Below are positions 49,692 through 59,607 of a DNA stretch of 64,000 nt, one piece after another. The position numbers and the translations under genes are program-made. Where the stretch lies: positions 4,232,501 through 4,296,500 of the forward strand of contig NZ_CP089538.1 of assembly GCF_021233055.1 (NCBI RefSeq), given 5' to 3'. Each line of letters opens with the position of its first letter. Positions within the stretch are counted from its first letter, which is position 1. This DNA is from Spirosoma oryzicola (GTDB taxonomy: Bacteria; Bacteroidota; Bacteroidia; Cytophagales; Spirosomataceae). The notes under the pieces are model-generated. The model saw nothing but the letters and a program-made list of their open reading frames with translations. It ran no database searches and was not told where the DNA came from.

Positions 49692-50285
49692 TTACCGATA
49701 GCCAACCAGCATTTTTTTGATGTACTTCCCTACAACGTCGAATTCAAGATTAACAATATCTCCCGGTTTCAGATCGCGGAAGTTCGTGTGCTCATACGTG
49801 TAAGGAATGATCGTTACCCGAAAACCGTCATCGTGTGAATTGAAAACGGTTAAGCTAACACCATTGATGCAGATAGAGCCTTTCTCGACCGTTACGTTAC
49901 CGGCTAGATTGGGGTCATACTGAAAATCGAACAGCCAGCTTCCGTTCAGGTCCTGCACACTCGTGCAAATCCCGGTTTGGTCAACGTGCCCCTGTACGAT
50001 ATGGCCATCGAACCGACCATTAGCGGGCATACAGCGTTCGAGATTCACCTGTGCACCTACCTGAAGATTTCCCAGATTGGTTTTTTTCAGTGTTTCGTCA
50101 ACCGCCGTAACGGTATAGCTCCCATCGGCAACGCTCGTAACGGTGAGGCATACACCGTTATGGCTAACGCTTTGGTCAATTTTCAATTCGGAAGCCATTG
50201 TTGACTCGATCCGAAAGGTCAGGTTCGTACCTTCTGACTCAATACCAGCCACCAGGCCAGTCGATTCTATAATTCCAGTAAACAT
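49692..50285 (-). CDS. ribE: Riboflavin synthase, alpha chain
   Basis: A 197-residue enzyme that dismutates 6,7-dimethyl-8-ribityllumazine to riboflavin. It has the typical MFTGIIESTG start and two homologous lumazine-binding halves (about 1-95 and 96-190), each with a GVCLTV or GVSLTV core (SHNGVCLTV at about 41-49 and INGVSLTVF in the second). It lies 44 bases after the methyltransferase gene on the same strand and may belong to that operon. No FMN riboswitch was seen here. Confidence 0.95.
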   Translation of the reverse strand: MFTGIIESTGLVAGIESEGTNLTFRIESTMASELKIDQSVSHNGVCLTVTSVADGSYTVTAVDETLKKTNLGNLQVGAQVNLERCMPANGRFDGHIVQGHVDQTGICTSVQDLNGSWLFDFQYDPNLAGNVTVEKGSICINGVSLTVFNSHDDGFRVTIIPYTYEHTNFRDLKPGDIVNLEFDVVGKYIKKMLVGYR

Positions 50286-50329
50286 TTTTCGAACGTAATA
50301 GTACAGTTCCTGCGTCGCACCGTCAGCAT

Positions 50330-51106
50330 CTACTCGACAGCCTGCGTGGGTTTCGAGACAATAAACAGCGAACTGCCAAATGGGGTTCGTTGAAACAGCT
50401 TTCCTTCGAGCCGCACAATCGTATACAGCGTTTTGTTAACCCACGAACTAGGCAAATATACATCGGACTGCGCATTTTCGGCACGACGCCAGCCAAGACG
50501 TAGCTGCCAGCTTTGCCATTGCCGCATCGCTACAATCAACGGTGCCAATAAAAAGCTCCAGTAGGTTGCCCGCACAATGTTTAAACCAGTGGGTGGCATC
50601 AATCGGTCAAAATCGGCCTGGACAAACCGTCGGGTGCTGCCTACAGCCAGGTCGTGCTGCCCCTGAAAGATTCCAAACGCGTTGTTGTTGCTGATTAGAA
50701 TACCACCGGGCTTAAGCCGACGCGCCAGTTGCCTCAATAAGCGGGTCAGGTCGTCGTTGTTGAAGTAGCAAAAAACGTCGTTGCAAACAATTACATCATA
50801 CAAGACGTCTGGCTCAAAACCGGTCAGTTCATTCAAATTCACGAGTTGAACGGGAAGCCCTCGTTCGTGACAGAAATCGACCGCATCCGATGAACCGTCA
50901 ATGCCTCTTAGCATTGTATAACCCCGTTCTCGCATGAAATGCAGTAGCCCACCCGTTCCACAGCCCGCATCCAGAATGGATACATCACGGCGACCGTTAA
51001 AAAAGTGGACGATCGTATCAACTACCCGCTCGTGCAGGATGCGATACCACCACAACTGCTCCTCTATCCGAAACATTTTTTCGAACTCTTCCGAACGTCC
51101 AATCAT
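50330..51106 (-). CDS. SAM-dependent methyltransferase
   Basis: A 258-residue class I methyltransferase. Motif I is ILDAGCGTGGLLHFM (about residues 44-58), followed by the acidic RGIDGSSDAV and the later CNDVFCYFNNDDLTRLLRQLARRLKPGGILIS with motif III. The protein has an extra C-terminal segment with hydrophobic patches (about 180-250). Its start overlaps the stop of the glycosyltransferase gene by 4 bases, so the two are coupled. Placed beside a lipid-linked glycosyltransferase and amino-sugar genes, it may methylate a sugar or lipid intermediate. The substrate is unknown. Confidence 0.85.
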   Translation of the reverse strand: MIGRSEEFEKMFRIEEQLWWYRILHERVVDTIVHFFNGRRDVSILDAGCGTGGLLHFMRERGYTMLRGIDGSSDAVDFCHERGLPVQLVNLNELTGFEPDVLYDVIVCNDVFCYFNNDDLTRLLRQLARRLKPGGILISNNNAFGIFQGQHDLAVGSTRRFVQADFDRLMPPTGLNIVRATYWSFLLAPLIVAMRQWQSWQLRLGWRRAENAQSDVYLPSSWVNKTLYTIVRLEGKLFQRTPFGSSLFIVSKPTQAVE

Positions 51107-52041
51107 GGCCTTCTGTCCATTAATTGCCTTTCCCGTTGACTTTTTTCGACATAAGGTGGCAATCCGCTATGAGCCATGAACAATTTACCCAAGTACTCAC
51201 CAAGAATACCAAGAAAAAGCAGTTGTATTCCGGTAGCAAATACAACGATCCAGCCAACGACAAACCAACCGGACGGGTTCGTTATCCCGGTCAGCCAACT
51301 GATTCCCATAAAAATACCTGCCAGTAAACCCAAACTGAATAACAAAGCTCCGCTTATGGTAAAGATGCGAATTGGCCAGAGCGAATAACCGATAAATACG
51401 TTCAAGAACAAGGCTACCAATTTCTTGGCGGTGTAGTTTGATCGTCCTTCGGCCCGGCTGTTGTGCGGTACTTCTACCCTGCCAATGTTACGCGTTACGC
51501 GAAAAATCAGTCCGTCGATGTACGGATAAGGTCCTTTGTATTTGATAATCTCCTCGACCACTTCGCGACGGATCAGCTTGAAACTGGATAAATACAAGTC
51601 ACGCGGCTTACCCAACGAGTAAGTCGTCAGGGTGTTTACCAGTCGACTGCCCATGTTTCTAAACCAGTGATGTTTTTTACTGGCGTAATAGCTGTACACT
51701 ACGTCGAAACCTTCCGTAGTTACCTTCGTAAGCAACGTTATGATTGCTTCGGGAGGATTTTGGAAATCGTCATCAATAATGACCACATACTGTCCCTTAG
51801 CGTGATTCAGACCGCACAGAACGGCGTTGAACTCACCAAAATTACGGCGCAGCGAGATGAAGCGGACATTGGCATAGGCATCGACCAACTGCTGACAAAC
51901 AATTTCTGAGTTATCGCTACTCCCATCATTTACCAGCACCACGTCAAACATCCGGCTCGACAGGCAGGTTTGCAGCCGTTCCAGCAGCGGGCCAATCGTT
52001 CGCTCGCTATTATAGACGGGTATGACCACGCTTAGTTCCAT
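51103..52041 (-). CDS. Family 2 glycosyltransferase with membrane anchor
   Basis: A 312-residue GT2 enzyme. The catalytic domain (about 1-230) shows SVVIPVYNSERTIGPLL, VLVNDGSSDNSE, the DXD-like IIDDDFQNPPEAI, and FKLIRREVVEEI. Two C-terminal membrane segments follow (about 230-252 and 262-285). The layout matches dolichol/undecaprenyl-phosphate sugar transferases of the ArnC/GtrB/DPM1-like kind. It likely loads a sugar onto an undecaprenyl carrier. It lies between the aminotransferase gene (70-base gap) and the overlapping methyltransferase gene. Confidence 0.9.
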   Translation of the reverse strand: MELSVVIPVYNSERTIGPLLERLQTCLSSRMFDVVLVNDGSSDNSEIVCQQLVDAYANVRFISLRRNFGEFNAVLCGLNHAKGQYVVIIDDDFQNPPEAIITLLTKVTTEGFDVVYSYYASKKHHWFRNMGSRLVNTLTTYSLGKPRDLYLSSFKLIRREVVEEIIKYKGPYPYIDGLIFRVTRNIGRVEVPHNSRAEGRSNYTAKKLVALFLNVFIGYSLWPIRIFTISGALLFSLGLLAGIFMGISWLTGITNPSGWFVVGWIVVFATGIQLLFLGILGEYLGKLFMAHSGLPPYVEKSQRERQLMDRRP

Positions 52042-52111
52042 CGAACACCGGGCAAAAAGGGTGAAGCAAGGCAGCAGCTTTGCAACAGGGGTTTCATCGG
52101 CTTTCGTCCGC

Positions 52112-53203
52112 TCATCCTCCGAATTGGTTTATGGTATCAATGATGTAGCTGACCTCACGTTCTGTTAACGCCGTATTCAAGGGCAAGCTGACAACTTCCC
52201 GGTGCAACTGCTCCGAAATAGGAAAAGAATAGTGAGCATACTCTTTGTAGGCTCGCTGCCGATGGGGCGGAATCGGGTAGTGCACATCGGTGCCAATACC
52301 CCGTTCCTGCAAAAACAATCGTAACGCGTCACGACGGGGATGCCGGATCACAAACAAATGCCAGACATCCTGCTCGACTTGATCCGTTGGGGGTAAAAGC
52401 ACATCAGGATTGTCGATGCCCTGTAAATACAACTTAGCCAGCTTTCTCCGCACTTCATTTTCAGTCGTTAGGTAAGGCAGCTTGGCGACTAAAATAGCGG
52501 CTTGTAACTCGTCCAGACGACTGTTGTGACCAATGTAATCGTTGACGTATTTCTGGGACGAGCCGTAATTGCGCAAAGAGCGCAATCGGTCGGCAAGGAG
52601 ATCGTCGTTGGTTGTGATAGCCCCAGCATCGCCTAAAGCACCCAGATTCTTACTCGGATAAAAACTCCACCCTGATGCATCTCCAAGACTACCGGCCCGC
52701 TGTCCATCGTAAATGGCTCCGTGCGCCTGAGCCGCGTCTTCCAGAATAAGCAGGTTATAGCGTTCAGCTAACTCCCGGATCGGGCCCATAGCACAGCAAC
52801 GACCGTACAGATGAACCGGTAGAATCGCTTTTGTCTGACCCGTAATAGCGGCTTCTATACGACTAGGATCAACCAGATAGGTGTGCGGATCGGGTTCAAC
52901 GAAAACAGGTGTGAGATTCGCCAGCGTAACACTCAGCAGTGATGCAATGTAAGCGTTCGATGGTACAATTACTTCGCTGTTCGCCGGAAAATCCCAAGCT
53001 TTTAGCACTAACGTCAAAGCATCAAGACCGTTAGCGACACCGATGCAATGGCGGGTGCCGCAAAAATGAGCAAACTGCCGTTCGAACTGCTCAACCTCTC
53101 GACCGGTTATGTACCAACCCGACTGCAAGACCCGGTGGGTCGCTTCCCGTACCCGCGCCTGATGGGGTTCATTGATACGCCCTAAATCCAGAAAAGGAAT
53201 CAT
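52112..53203 (-). CDS. DegT/DnrJ/EryC1/StrS-type sugar aminotransferase (FdtB-like)
   Basis: A 363-residue PLP aminotransferase: [46 protein letters not shown], and the Schiff-base Lys within [20 protein letters not shown]. The C-terminus (YIDTINQF) is normal. This family converts keto sugars to amino sugars for surface glycans. Its start overlaps the stop of a cupin ketoisomerase gene by 4 bases. Ketoisomerase plus aminotransferase is the known pair that makes dTDP-3-amino-3,6-dideoxy-hexoses (as in FdtA-FdtB or QdtA-QdtB), so a 3-aminated 6-deoxyhexose is the likely product. Confidence 0.9.
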   Translation of the reverse strand: MIPFLDLGRINEPHQARVREATHRVLQSGWYITGREVEQFERQFAHFCGTRHCIGVANGLDALTLVLKAWDFPANSEVIVPSNAYIASLLSVTLANLTPVFVEPDPHTYLVDPSRIEAAITGQTKAILPVHLYGRCCAMGPIRELAERYNLLILEDAAQAHGAIYDGQRAGSLGDASGWSFYPSKNLGALGDAGAITTNDDLLADRLRSLRNYGSSQKYVNDYIGHNSRLDELQAAILVAKLPYLTTENEVRRKLAKLYLQGIDNPDVLLPPTDQVEQDVWHLFVIRHPRRDALRLFLQERGIGTDVHYPIPPHRQRAYKEYAHYSFPISEQLHREVVSLPLNTALTEREVSYIIDTINQFGG

Positions 53204-53607
53204 CGGGCATTGACCAGCTCCGGCTCATTAAGTCGGCGGCTGTTTGGGTAAGGCTCATAGATGTAGTCGTCCTTGTCGTACAACGCGTTTGAAATAACGA
53301 GCAGGATTGCATCCGATGAGAAATTATCCATAATATGCCAGTCTTCGGGTTCTAACACCAGACACTTCGTAGGATTATCCAAAAAATAGGTATTTTCTAC
53401 ATACCCGTTATGATTATACACTTGACAACTGCCATTTAGGCAAACGAGTGCATTCCAGGTACGGTGGTGACGGTGACCTGCGCGAGGGTTTTGGCCTGCT
53501 CCGTAGATGTAAAAAACGCGCTGAATCGTGCCAGGAATCACATTTTCAAAAACAGTCAGATTTCCCGTGTCAGAAATAAACGTTTTAAGCTCGTAAAGTT
53601 TCGCCAT
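53200..53607 (-). CDS. Sugar 3,4-ketoisomerase (FdtA/QdtA-type cupin)
   Basis: A 135-residue cupin: [43 protein letters not shown], then [38 protein letters not shown]. This is the signature of dTDP-4-keto-6-deoxyhexose 3,4-ketoisomerases, which move the keto group before 3-amination. The His residues in AGHRHH are probably catalytic or substrate-binding. It is the first gene of a four-gene leftward cluster with the aminotransferase, glycosyltransferase and methyltransferase. Whether the product leads to Fuc3N or Qui3N cannot be decided from this sequence. Confidence 0.88.
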   Translation of the reverse strand: MAKLYELKTFISDTGNLTVFENVIPGTIQRVFYIYGAGQNPRAGHRHHRTWNALVCLNGSCQVYNHNGYVENTYFLDNPTKCLVLEPEDWHIMDNFSSDAILLVISNALYDKDDYIYEPYPNSRRLNEPELVNAR

Positions 53608-53764
53608 TAATTACGATCAACTCTTGGTTTTATGAAGAAAGTAGGAAGCTCTCAAATATAGAAAAAATGCCTTAATAGACGAATGAGCCCTATGTTAATA
53701 TTACTCAGTGTACGGTTTTCTTATCAAAGAAGCGTCTAATTCGCAAAGGTTAGTATGATAAACT

Positions 53765-53772
53765 TACCTTTG
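53765..53772 (+). promoter_or_regulatory. TAnnTTTG -7 element before the DUF1684 gene
   Basis: TACCTTTG lies 27 bases before ATG 53799, within the divergent interval after the FdtA-like gene. No clear -33 TTG. Confidence 0.45.
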
Positions 53773-53798
53773 TAGTTGACTTTTTGCTCGACATACTC

Positions 53799-54434
53799 AT
53801 GCTAAAAAACAAATACCTGCTGGTAGGACTGGTACTATTAGGCTTCGTTATTGTGTACTTCAGTTTTTTTGACGGCGCGGGTTCCAGCTCTTCGGCAGCG
53901 CTTGACGCGTCGGTCGATCGTGAAGCCTATAGCCAGCAGATAAAGCAGGAGCGGGAAAAGAAAGATCAGACATTCAAGACCGGTGCAGATTCACCGCTAC
54001 CGGATAAAGCTGGCTTCAACGGTCTTTCCTATTTCCCGGCTGACCCTGCCTATCGCGTCACCGCCCGTCTAGAACCCTTTGCTGATAAAACCCAAAAGCT
54101 TGTCGTGCGGATGAGCGACGGTTCCGAAGAGGTGTATGATAAGTTTGCGCATGCGGTATTCAATCTTAACGGCGAGACATGCAGGCTACTGATTGTACGC
54201 GTTCAGGATACGTATTCGATCCTTTTCCGCGATGCGACTTCGGGCCAGGAAACATACGGTGGAGGTCGCTATCTGGAAATCAATCCCGCGCAACTAACCG
54301 ATTCGCAAGTGTTGCTAGACTTCAACACGGCTTATAATCCGTATTGTGCCTATAACCCGACTTATGCCTGCCCACTGCCTCCGGCGGAAAACAAGCTGAC
54401 GACGGCCGTAAAAGCCGGCGAGCGCTATCACTAA
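53799..54434 (+). CDS. DUF1684 membrane-anchored protein
   Basis: A 211-residue protein with an N-terminal membrane anchor (about residues 5-22, YLLVGLVLLGFVIVYFSFF). The body has the DUF1684 hallmarks SPLPDKAGFNGLSYFPADPAYRVTARL, ILFRDATSGQETYGGGRYLEI and the C-terminal LLDFNTAYNPYCAYNPTYACPLPPAENKL. The anchor suggests an envelope location. ATG 53799 (MLKNKYLLV) is preferred over the TTG at 53784. Function unknown; no catalytic site is established. It precedes pheT with an interval of 96 bases. Confidence 0.88.
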   Translation: MLKNKYLLVGLVLLGFVIVYFSFFDGAGSSSSAALDASVDREAYSQQIKQEREKKDQTFKTGADSPLPDKAGFNGLSYFPADPAYRVTARLEPFADKTQKLVVRMSDGSEEVYDKFAHAVFNLNGETCRLLIVRVQDTYSILFRDATSGQETYGGGRYLEINPAQLTDSQVLLDFNTAYNPYCAYNPTYACPLPPAENKLTTAVKAGERYH

Positions 54435-54530
54435 TCTGAAATCTGGCAGAAAAGACAAACTGAAGAACTCTTGTTTCCGCTTCCTTCCTAATTCTCCTTA
54501 CCTTTACGGCATTTATCGTATTGGCATTCT

Positions 54531-56960
54531 ATGGAAGTTTCCTATAAATGGTTACAAGAGTATATTGAGTTACCTGAATTACCGGAGGAAGTAGGCAAAA
54601 TCCTGACGGGAACAGGACTTGAAGTTGAAGGCATCGAAAAGATTGAGGCCGTTCCGGGCGGCCTGGAAGGCGTCGTTATCGGCGAAGTGTTGACCTGCAC
54701 TCGTCACCCCGACGCGGATAAGCTTAGTCTGACAACAGTAGACGTTGGCGCCGATCAGCCGCTTTCGATCGTCTGTGGGGCTCCCAACGTGGCTGCCGGG
54801 CAGAAAGTAGTGGTTGCTCTGGTAGGTGCTACGCTTCATCCAGCCTCCGGCGAAGCATTCCAGATCAAAAAAGCAAAAATTCGGGGTGCGGCTTCGGAAG
54901 GAATGATCTGTGCCGAGGATGAAATCGGTTTAGGTGCTTCTCACGCGGGTATTATGGTTCTGACTACCGACCTGCCCAATGGAACACCAGCCGCCCGCTA
55001 TTTCAACCTGGAAGCTGATTACCAGATTGCCATTGGCTTGACCCCAAACCGCATTGATGCTGCTTCGCATTTCGGGACAGCCCGAGACCTGAAAGCTGCT
55101 CTGAACCGTCCGCTAACCATGCCGTCCGTAGACGGTTTTTCGGTAAGCAACCATGATCTGACGATCGATGTACGCGTAGACGACGTGGCAGCCTGCCCCC
55201 GCTACGCCGGTTTAACGATCACGGGATTGACCGTAGGTGAATCGCCCGATTGGTTGAAACAGCGGTTGCTCAGCATTGGTCTTAACCCGATCAACAATGT
55301 AGTTGACGTAACAAACTTTATCTGTCACGACCTCGGCCAGCCACTTCACGCTTTCGACGCGGCTAAGATCGCAGGAAATCAAATTGTCGTTAAAACGCTG
55401 CCCGAAGGTACTCTTTTCGTTACCCTTGATGGTGTTGAGCGCAAACTAAGTGCTACGGATCTGATGGTCTGCGATGCCGAGAAGCCAATGGCGATTGCCG
55501 GTGTATTTGGTGGGCAAGACTCCGGCGTAAGTGACCAAACGACTCGTATCTTTCTGGAGTCAGCGTACTTCTCACCTACCTCGGTTCGAAAAACCGCGCA
55601 GCATCACGGCCTTAAAACCGACGCGTCTTTCCGGTTTGAACGGGGAACAGACCCCAACATGCCCATCTTTGCCTTGAAGCGGGCGGCTTTGCTGATTCAG
55701 GAAGTGGCAGGCGGAGCAGTAAGTTCGGCGATAAGCGATTCGTACCCGGAACCCATTCAACCGTTCAGAGTCCTGGTTCGCTACCGAAACATCGACCGAC
55801 TGATCGGTATTCCGATTGACCGGACAGAAATTCACCGCATTCTGAATGCACTCGACATTGAAGCGGACGAGATGAGTCCTGACAGCTTTATTGCCGTCGT
55901 TCCGCCGTACCGGGTAGACGTTACCCGCGAAGCCGATGTGATCGAAGAAATCCTGCGAATTTATGGCTTGGATAACGTGCCTCTGTCGGTCAATCTGGCC
56001 GCGGACTCGTTGTCGGAATTTCCCAAGGTCGATCCGAATCAGTGGCAAAGCCGCGTAGGACAGTTGCTGGCGGCTAACGGTTTCTACGAAATTCTGACCT
56101 TGTCGCTTACTCGTCCCACCTACAACGACGCAATCCGGTCGACGCTTTCCGGCGCGGACGTAACCTTGCTCAACCCGTTGAGTGAAGAATTATCCGTGAT
56201 GCGGCAAACACTGTTGTTTTCTTCGCTCGAAACACTCGTCTATAACCTGAACCGTCGTCAAAAAGACCTCAAGACGTTTGAGTTCGGTAAGGTTTATTCC
56301 AAAACACAGGGTGAAGACGGCACGAGTAAGTATACCGAACGGATGCGCCTGAGCCTGGCGATGGTTGGCAATCAGGAAGCAGAAAGCTGGCTGCAAAAAG
56401 GGCAACCAGTAGCTTACCATGATATGGCAACGGCCGTGCAGCGGGTGCTGAATCTGTTCCGGATAAAACAAATTGATACACAGCCAGCTGACCCGGCGTT
56501 GTTCCAGTATGGCTTGACTTATCTGGTTAATAAGAAACCACTCGTCAGCTTAGGTATTGTGCAACCAAAACTAACAAAACTGGTTGATCTAAAGCAGCCT
56601 GTTTTTTACGCTGACTTTGACTGGAGTGCTCTGCTTAAACTAGCGAATACGAAAACCCGTTACGAAGAAGTACCGCGTTTTCCGGAAGTTCGTCGCGATT
56701 TGTCGCTGGTGATCGATAAGACTGTTACATTTGAGCAAATCAGTCGGCTAGCGCATCAAACGGAGCGTAAATTGCTGCGTTCGATAAATGTTTTTGATGT
56801 GTACGAAGGCGAAAACCTGGGTGCGGATAAAAAATCGTACTCCGTGAGCTTTACGTTGCAGGACCCAACTCAGACGCTGACCGATGCCGCTATCGAAAAA
56901 ACGATGCAACGGCTCATGAGCGGTTTCGAGCGGGAATTAAGCGCAGTCATTCGAAAGTAA
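54531..56960 (+). CDS. pheT: Phenylalanine-tRNA ligase beta subunit
   Basis: An 809-residue subunit of the (alpha-beta)2 phenylalanyl-tRNA synthetase. It begins MEVSYKWLQEYIELPEL with a tRNA-binding domain (about 40-150, VVIGEVLTCTRHPDADKLSLTTVDVG), then the B3/B4 editing region (about 210-380, with NNVVDVTNFICHDLGQPLHAFD), B5 (about 405-480) and core domains, and the ferredoxin-like anticodon-binding domain (about 710-809, FPEVRRDLSLVIDKTVTFEQI). Full length. The alpha-subunit gene pheS is not in the window, so the two are not adjacent here. Followed by the coiled-coil, zapA and rny genes. Confidence 0.97.
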   Translation: MEVSYKWLQEYIELPELPEEVGKILTGTGLEVEGIEKIEAVPGGLEGVVIGEVLTCTRHPDADKLSLTTVDVGADQPLSIVCGAPNVAAGQKVVVALVGATLHPASGEAFQIKKAKIRGAASEGMICAEDEIGLGASHAGIMVLTTDLPNGTPAARYFNLEADYQIAIGLTPNRIDAASHFGTARDLKAALNRPLTMPSVDGFSVSNHDLTIDVRVDDVAACPRYAGLTITGLTVGESPDWLKQRLLSIGLNPINNVVDVTNFICHDLGQPLHAFDAAKIAGNQIVVKTLPEGTLFVTLDGVERKLSATDLMVCDAEKPMAIAGVFGGQDSGVSDQTTRIFLESAYFSPTSVRKTAQHHGLKTDASFRFERGTDPNMPIFALKRAALLIQEVAGGAVSSAISDSYPEPIQPFRVLVRYRNIDRLIGIPIDRTEIHRILNALDIEADEMSPDSFIAVVPPYRVDVTREADVIEEILRIYGLDNVPLSVNLAADSLSEFPKVDPNQWQSRVGQLLAANGFYEILTLSLTRPTYNDAIRSTLSGADVTLLNPLSEELSVMRQTLLFSSLETLVYNLNRRQKDLKTFEFGKVYSKTQGEDGTSKYTERMRLSLAMVGNQEAESWLQKGQPVAYHDMATAVQRVLNLFRIKQIDTQPADPALFQYGLTYLVNKKPLVSLGIVQPKLTKLVDLKQPVFYADFDWSALLKLANTKTRYEEVPRFPEVRRDLSLVIDKTVTFEQISRLAHQTERKLLRSINVFDVYEGENLGADKKSYSVSFTLQDPTQTLTDAAIEKTMQRLMSGFERELSAVIRK

Positions 56961-57041
56961 CGTTTCGTTGGGTATAAGCATACGTTTTTGTGTACGCTTG
57001 ACTTAGCTTATACTCAGTTACTCTATCATACAGGCAATAAC

Positions 57042-57380
57042 GTGGTCAGTGAGCATCAAATCGTAGCCTTAATGGAACAACTCGAGCGGAAAGTCGGGTT
57101 GTTGAAAGGTGTATGCGACGATGCAAAACGCCACATAAAGCAACTGGAAAGGCAAAATGACGACTTAAACGATCGTCTAAAAAAAGAACAAACCTTAACA
57201 AAAGAGTTACAGAAAAAACTAGATAATTCAGCGAAAAAGGTTCTAAAGTCAAAAGACTTTGGTATTATTGTAAGTAACAATCTGTCTGTGACAGATACGA
57301 ATGCCGAATTAAAAAAACAACTCGACGAGTATATCCGGGAATTAGAACGGTGTATAGCTCACTTGAGTAGTTTGTCATAA
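57042..57380 (+). CDS. Small coiled-coil protein upstream of zapA
   Basis: A coiled-coil protein of about 112 residues (GTG at 57042) rich in Lys, Glu, Gln and Leu with clear heptads (EQLERKVGLLKGVCDDAKRHIKQLERQNDDLNDRLKKEQ). ATG 57072 (MEQLERKV) is an alternative start. It sits between pheT and zapA on the same strand, 21 bases before the first zapA ATG. Its composition and place suggest a partner in division or cell shape, but I recognise no family. Confidence 0.65.
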   Translation: MVSEHQIVALMEQLERKVGLLKGVCDDAKRHIKQLERQNDDLNDRLKKEQTLTKELQKKLDNSAKKVLKSKDFGIIVSNNLSVTDTNAELKKQLDEYIRELERCIAHLSSLS

Positions 57381-57428
57381 ACCCAAATTGGCTCCGGGCC
57401 TATGGTCCAATCTGAGCCGACTGCAGCG

Positions 57429-57716
57429 ATGGAAGAACTGTCTATTCGCGTAAAAATTGCCGACCGGTCCTACAAGTTGTTTGTAGAATCGGAGTCGGAA
57501 TCAATCGTGCGTGAGGCCGCCAAACTTCTTCAGGACGAACTGAAGCAATACCGCGACATGGGTATTAGCGACACGCAGGACGCTCTGGCGAGGATAGCTT
57601 TCGATTGCCTGATTACCAAGCTCAGAGGAGAACGACAAGTGCAACGATTACAACAGATGGTGTTTGACAAAATAACTCAGTTAGATCAGGTCGTCACGCC
57701 GGCCATAACCACATAA
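57429..57716 (+). CDS. zapA: Cell division protein ZapA
   Basis: A protein of about 95 residues with the ZapA pattern SIRVKIADRSYKLFVESESESIVREAAKLLQDEL followed by a C-terminal coiled coil (DTQDALARIAFDCLITKLRGERQVQRLQQMVF). ZapA bundles FtsZ and steadies the Z-ring. The ATG at 57429 (MEELSIRV) is chosen; ATG 57402 would add nine residues. It lies between a small coiled-coil gene and rny, a conserved neighbourhood in this phylum as far as I know. The 97 bases to the rny start carry no recognisable RNA. Confidence 0.9.
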   Translation: MEELSIRVKIADRSYKLFVESESESIVREAAKLLQDELKQYRDMGISDTQDALARIAFDCLITKLRGERQVQRLQQMVFDKITQLDQVVTPAITT

Positions 57717-57813
57717 AAACGGCGGGTCACCCACCCCACAATGCCCCGGACAGGGCACTCGTATCGCGGCAGGTTGAATGGTTTATTTGTTCACCCCAAA
57801 CGATATAAGTACA

Positions 57814-59424
57814 ATGGATATCCCACTTTGGTTAGCCGTCTTTGCCGTCCTCGCGGGTGGCGGGATTGGGCTACTGATCGGTCGCCGGACAATGGCGAGT
57901 GATCATGCCAAACGCGAACAGGAAGCGGAAGAAAAAGCCGCTTCTATATTGAAGAATGCCGAACTGCAAGCCGAAACCATCAAGAAGGATCGGATGCTCG
58001 AAGCAAAAGAAAAGTACCTTAAGTTAAAAGCTGAATTTGAAGAGAACACCAATCAGAAACGAAATCTACTTCTTCAGAACGAAACAAAACTTAAACAACG
58101 CGAACAGCAACTGAACCAACAGGCGGATCAGCAACGTAACCGTGAAAACGAATTAAATCAACAGCGGAACGAGCTTGCACAGCAGAAAAATAGTGTAGCG
58201 CAGCAGGTTGAAGCTCTCAACCGACGCCGGGAAGATGTTGACCGCCGTCAGCAGGAAGCAGAACGCATGTTGGCCGATCAGGTAGCGCAACTCGAAAAAA
58301 TAGCCGGTCTCTCCGCTGATCAGGCGCGTGAACAACTGATTGATACGCTAAAGGCCGAAGCAGAAACGCGAGCGTCATCGTTCATCAAAAATATTGTCGA
58401 GGAAGCTAAACTAACGGCTACCAAAGAAGCCAAAAAGGTGGTTATCGAAACCATCCAACGGACGGCTACCGAACACGCTATTGAAAACTGCGTTTCCGTA
58501 TTTAACATTGAATCGGACGACGTAAAAGGTAAAGTAATTGGCCGCGAAGGCCGTAACATCCGGGCGCTGGAAGCCGCTACCGGCGTTGAAATCATTGTTG
58601 ACGATACTCCCGAAGCCATTATTATCTCCGGATTCGATCCGGTTCGTCGCGAGATAGCCCGCTTATCGCTACACCGGCTCGTGCAGGACGGTCGTATTCA
58701 CCCGGCCCGCATTGAAGAAATTGTTGCCAAAACCCGAAAAAATATTGAAGACGAGATCGTGGAAATTGGCGAACGTACCGTCATTGATCTCGGTATCCAC
58801 GGTCTTCACCCCGAACTGATCAAGATGGTGGGTCGGATGCGTTTCCGGTCCAGCTACGGTCAAAACCTCCTTCAGCACTCCCGCGAAGTGGCTAAACTCT
58901 GCGCTACGATGGCTGCCGAGTTGGGCCTCAATGCGAAACTAGCCAAACGCGCCGGACTGCTCCATGATATCGGTAAAGTTTGGCCCGAAGAAGCCGAATT
59001 GCCCCACGCCATTCTGGGCATGGAGCTGGCTAAAAAATACAAAGAGAATCCAGAAGTCATCAATGCCATCGGCGCTCACCACGACGAGATTGAGATGACC
59101 AGCATGATTTCGCCTATTGTGCAGGTTTGTGACGCGGTTTCCGGGTCACGTCCTGGTGCTCGTCGGGAGATGATGGAATCGTACATCAAACGGCTCAAAG
59201 AACTGGAAGAACTGGCTGGTAATTTCCCCGGCGTTACGAAATGCTACGCAATTCAGGCTGGTCGTGAACTACGCATTATGGTCGATGCGGATCACGTTTC
59301 GGATGAGCGGGCAGGTGTATTGTCATACGAGATTTCGCAGAAGATCGAAAAAGAAATGCAGTATCCCGGCCAGATCAAAGTAACTGTTATTCGAGAAATG
59401 CGGGCAGTAGCCTACGCTAAATAA
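57814..59424 (+). CDS. rny: Ribonuclease Y
   Basis: A 536-residue endoribonuclease that starts mRNA decay. An N-terminal membrane anchor (about 4-23, [19 protein letters not shown]) and a long coiled coil (about 30-190, Gln/Glu/Arg-rich) come first. A KH domain ([26 protein letters not shown]) is followed by an HD domain with [12 protein letters not shown] and the later [10 protein letters not shown] region. The start at ATG 57814 (MDIPLWLAV) gives the usual anchor; ATG 57778 would add 12 residues. Closed by a strong terminator at 59443-59481. Confidence 0.95.
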   Translation: MDIPLWLAVFAVLAGGGIGLLIGRRTMASDHAKREQEAEEKAASILKNAELQAETIKKDRMLEAKEKYLKLKAEFEENTNQKRNLLLQNETKLKQREQQLNQQADQQRNRENELNQQRNELAQQKNSVAQQVEALNRRREDVDRRQQEAERMLADQVAQLEKIAGLSADQAREQLIDTLKAEAETRASSFIKNIVEEAKLTATKEAKKVVIETIQRTATEHAIENCVSVFNIESDDVKGKVIGREGRNIRALEAATGVEIIVDDTPEAIIISGFDPVRREIARLSLHRLVQDGRIHPARIEEIVAKTRKNIEDEIVEIGERTVIDLGIHGLHPELIKMVGRMRFRSSYGQNLLQHSREVAKLCATMAAELGLNAKLAKRAGLLHDIGKVWPEEAELPHAILGMELAKKYKENPEVINAIGAHHDEIEMTSMISPIVQVCDAVSGSRPGARREMMESYIKRLKELEELAGNFPGVTKCYAIQAGRELRIMVDADHVSDERAGVLSYEISQKIEKEMQYPGQIKVTVIREMRAVAYAK

Positions 59425-59442
59425 GACAACCACAAGTAGTGA

Positions 59443-59481
59443 CAAGCAAAAAGGGGGCCTCGATGGTCCCCTTTTTGCTTG
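59443..59481. terminator. Bidirectional intrinsic terminator after rny
   Basis: CAAGCAAAAAGGGG (59443-59456) pairs perfectly with CCCCTTTTTGCTTG (59468-59481). It ends the pheT-zapA-rny side before the DUF4230 gene. Confidence 0.8.
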
Positions 59482-59607
59482 CAACAAACTTATAGTAAAT
59501 CGGTTTCTTCCCTACAGCGACGTGTGCTTCGTAACCTTTTGCCGGCAAGCGCATTGGCGTGACATATTCCCGGAGTAGTCGTCAAACGATCATTTGATTT
59601 TATCCCT

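Noticed and set aside
57717..57813. Possible 6S RNA after zapA
   Set aside because: In other phyla ssrS follows zapA, but only 97 bases are free here and just a 5-bp stem is visible, so the length and fold do not fit.
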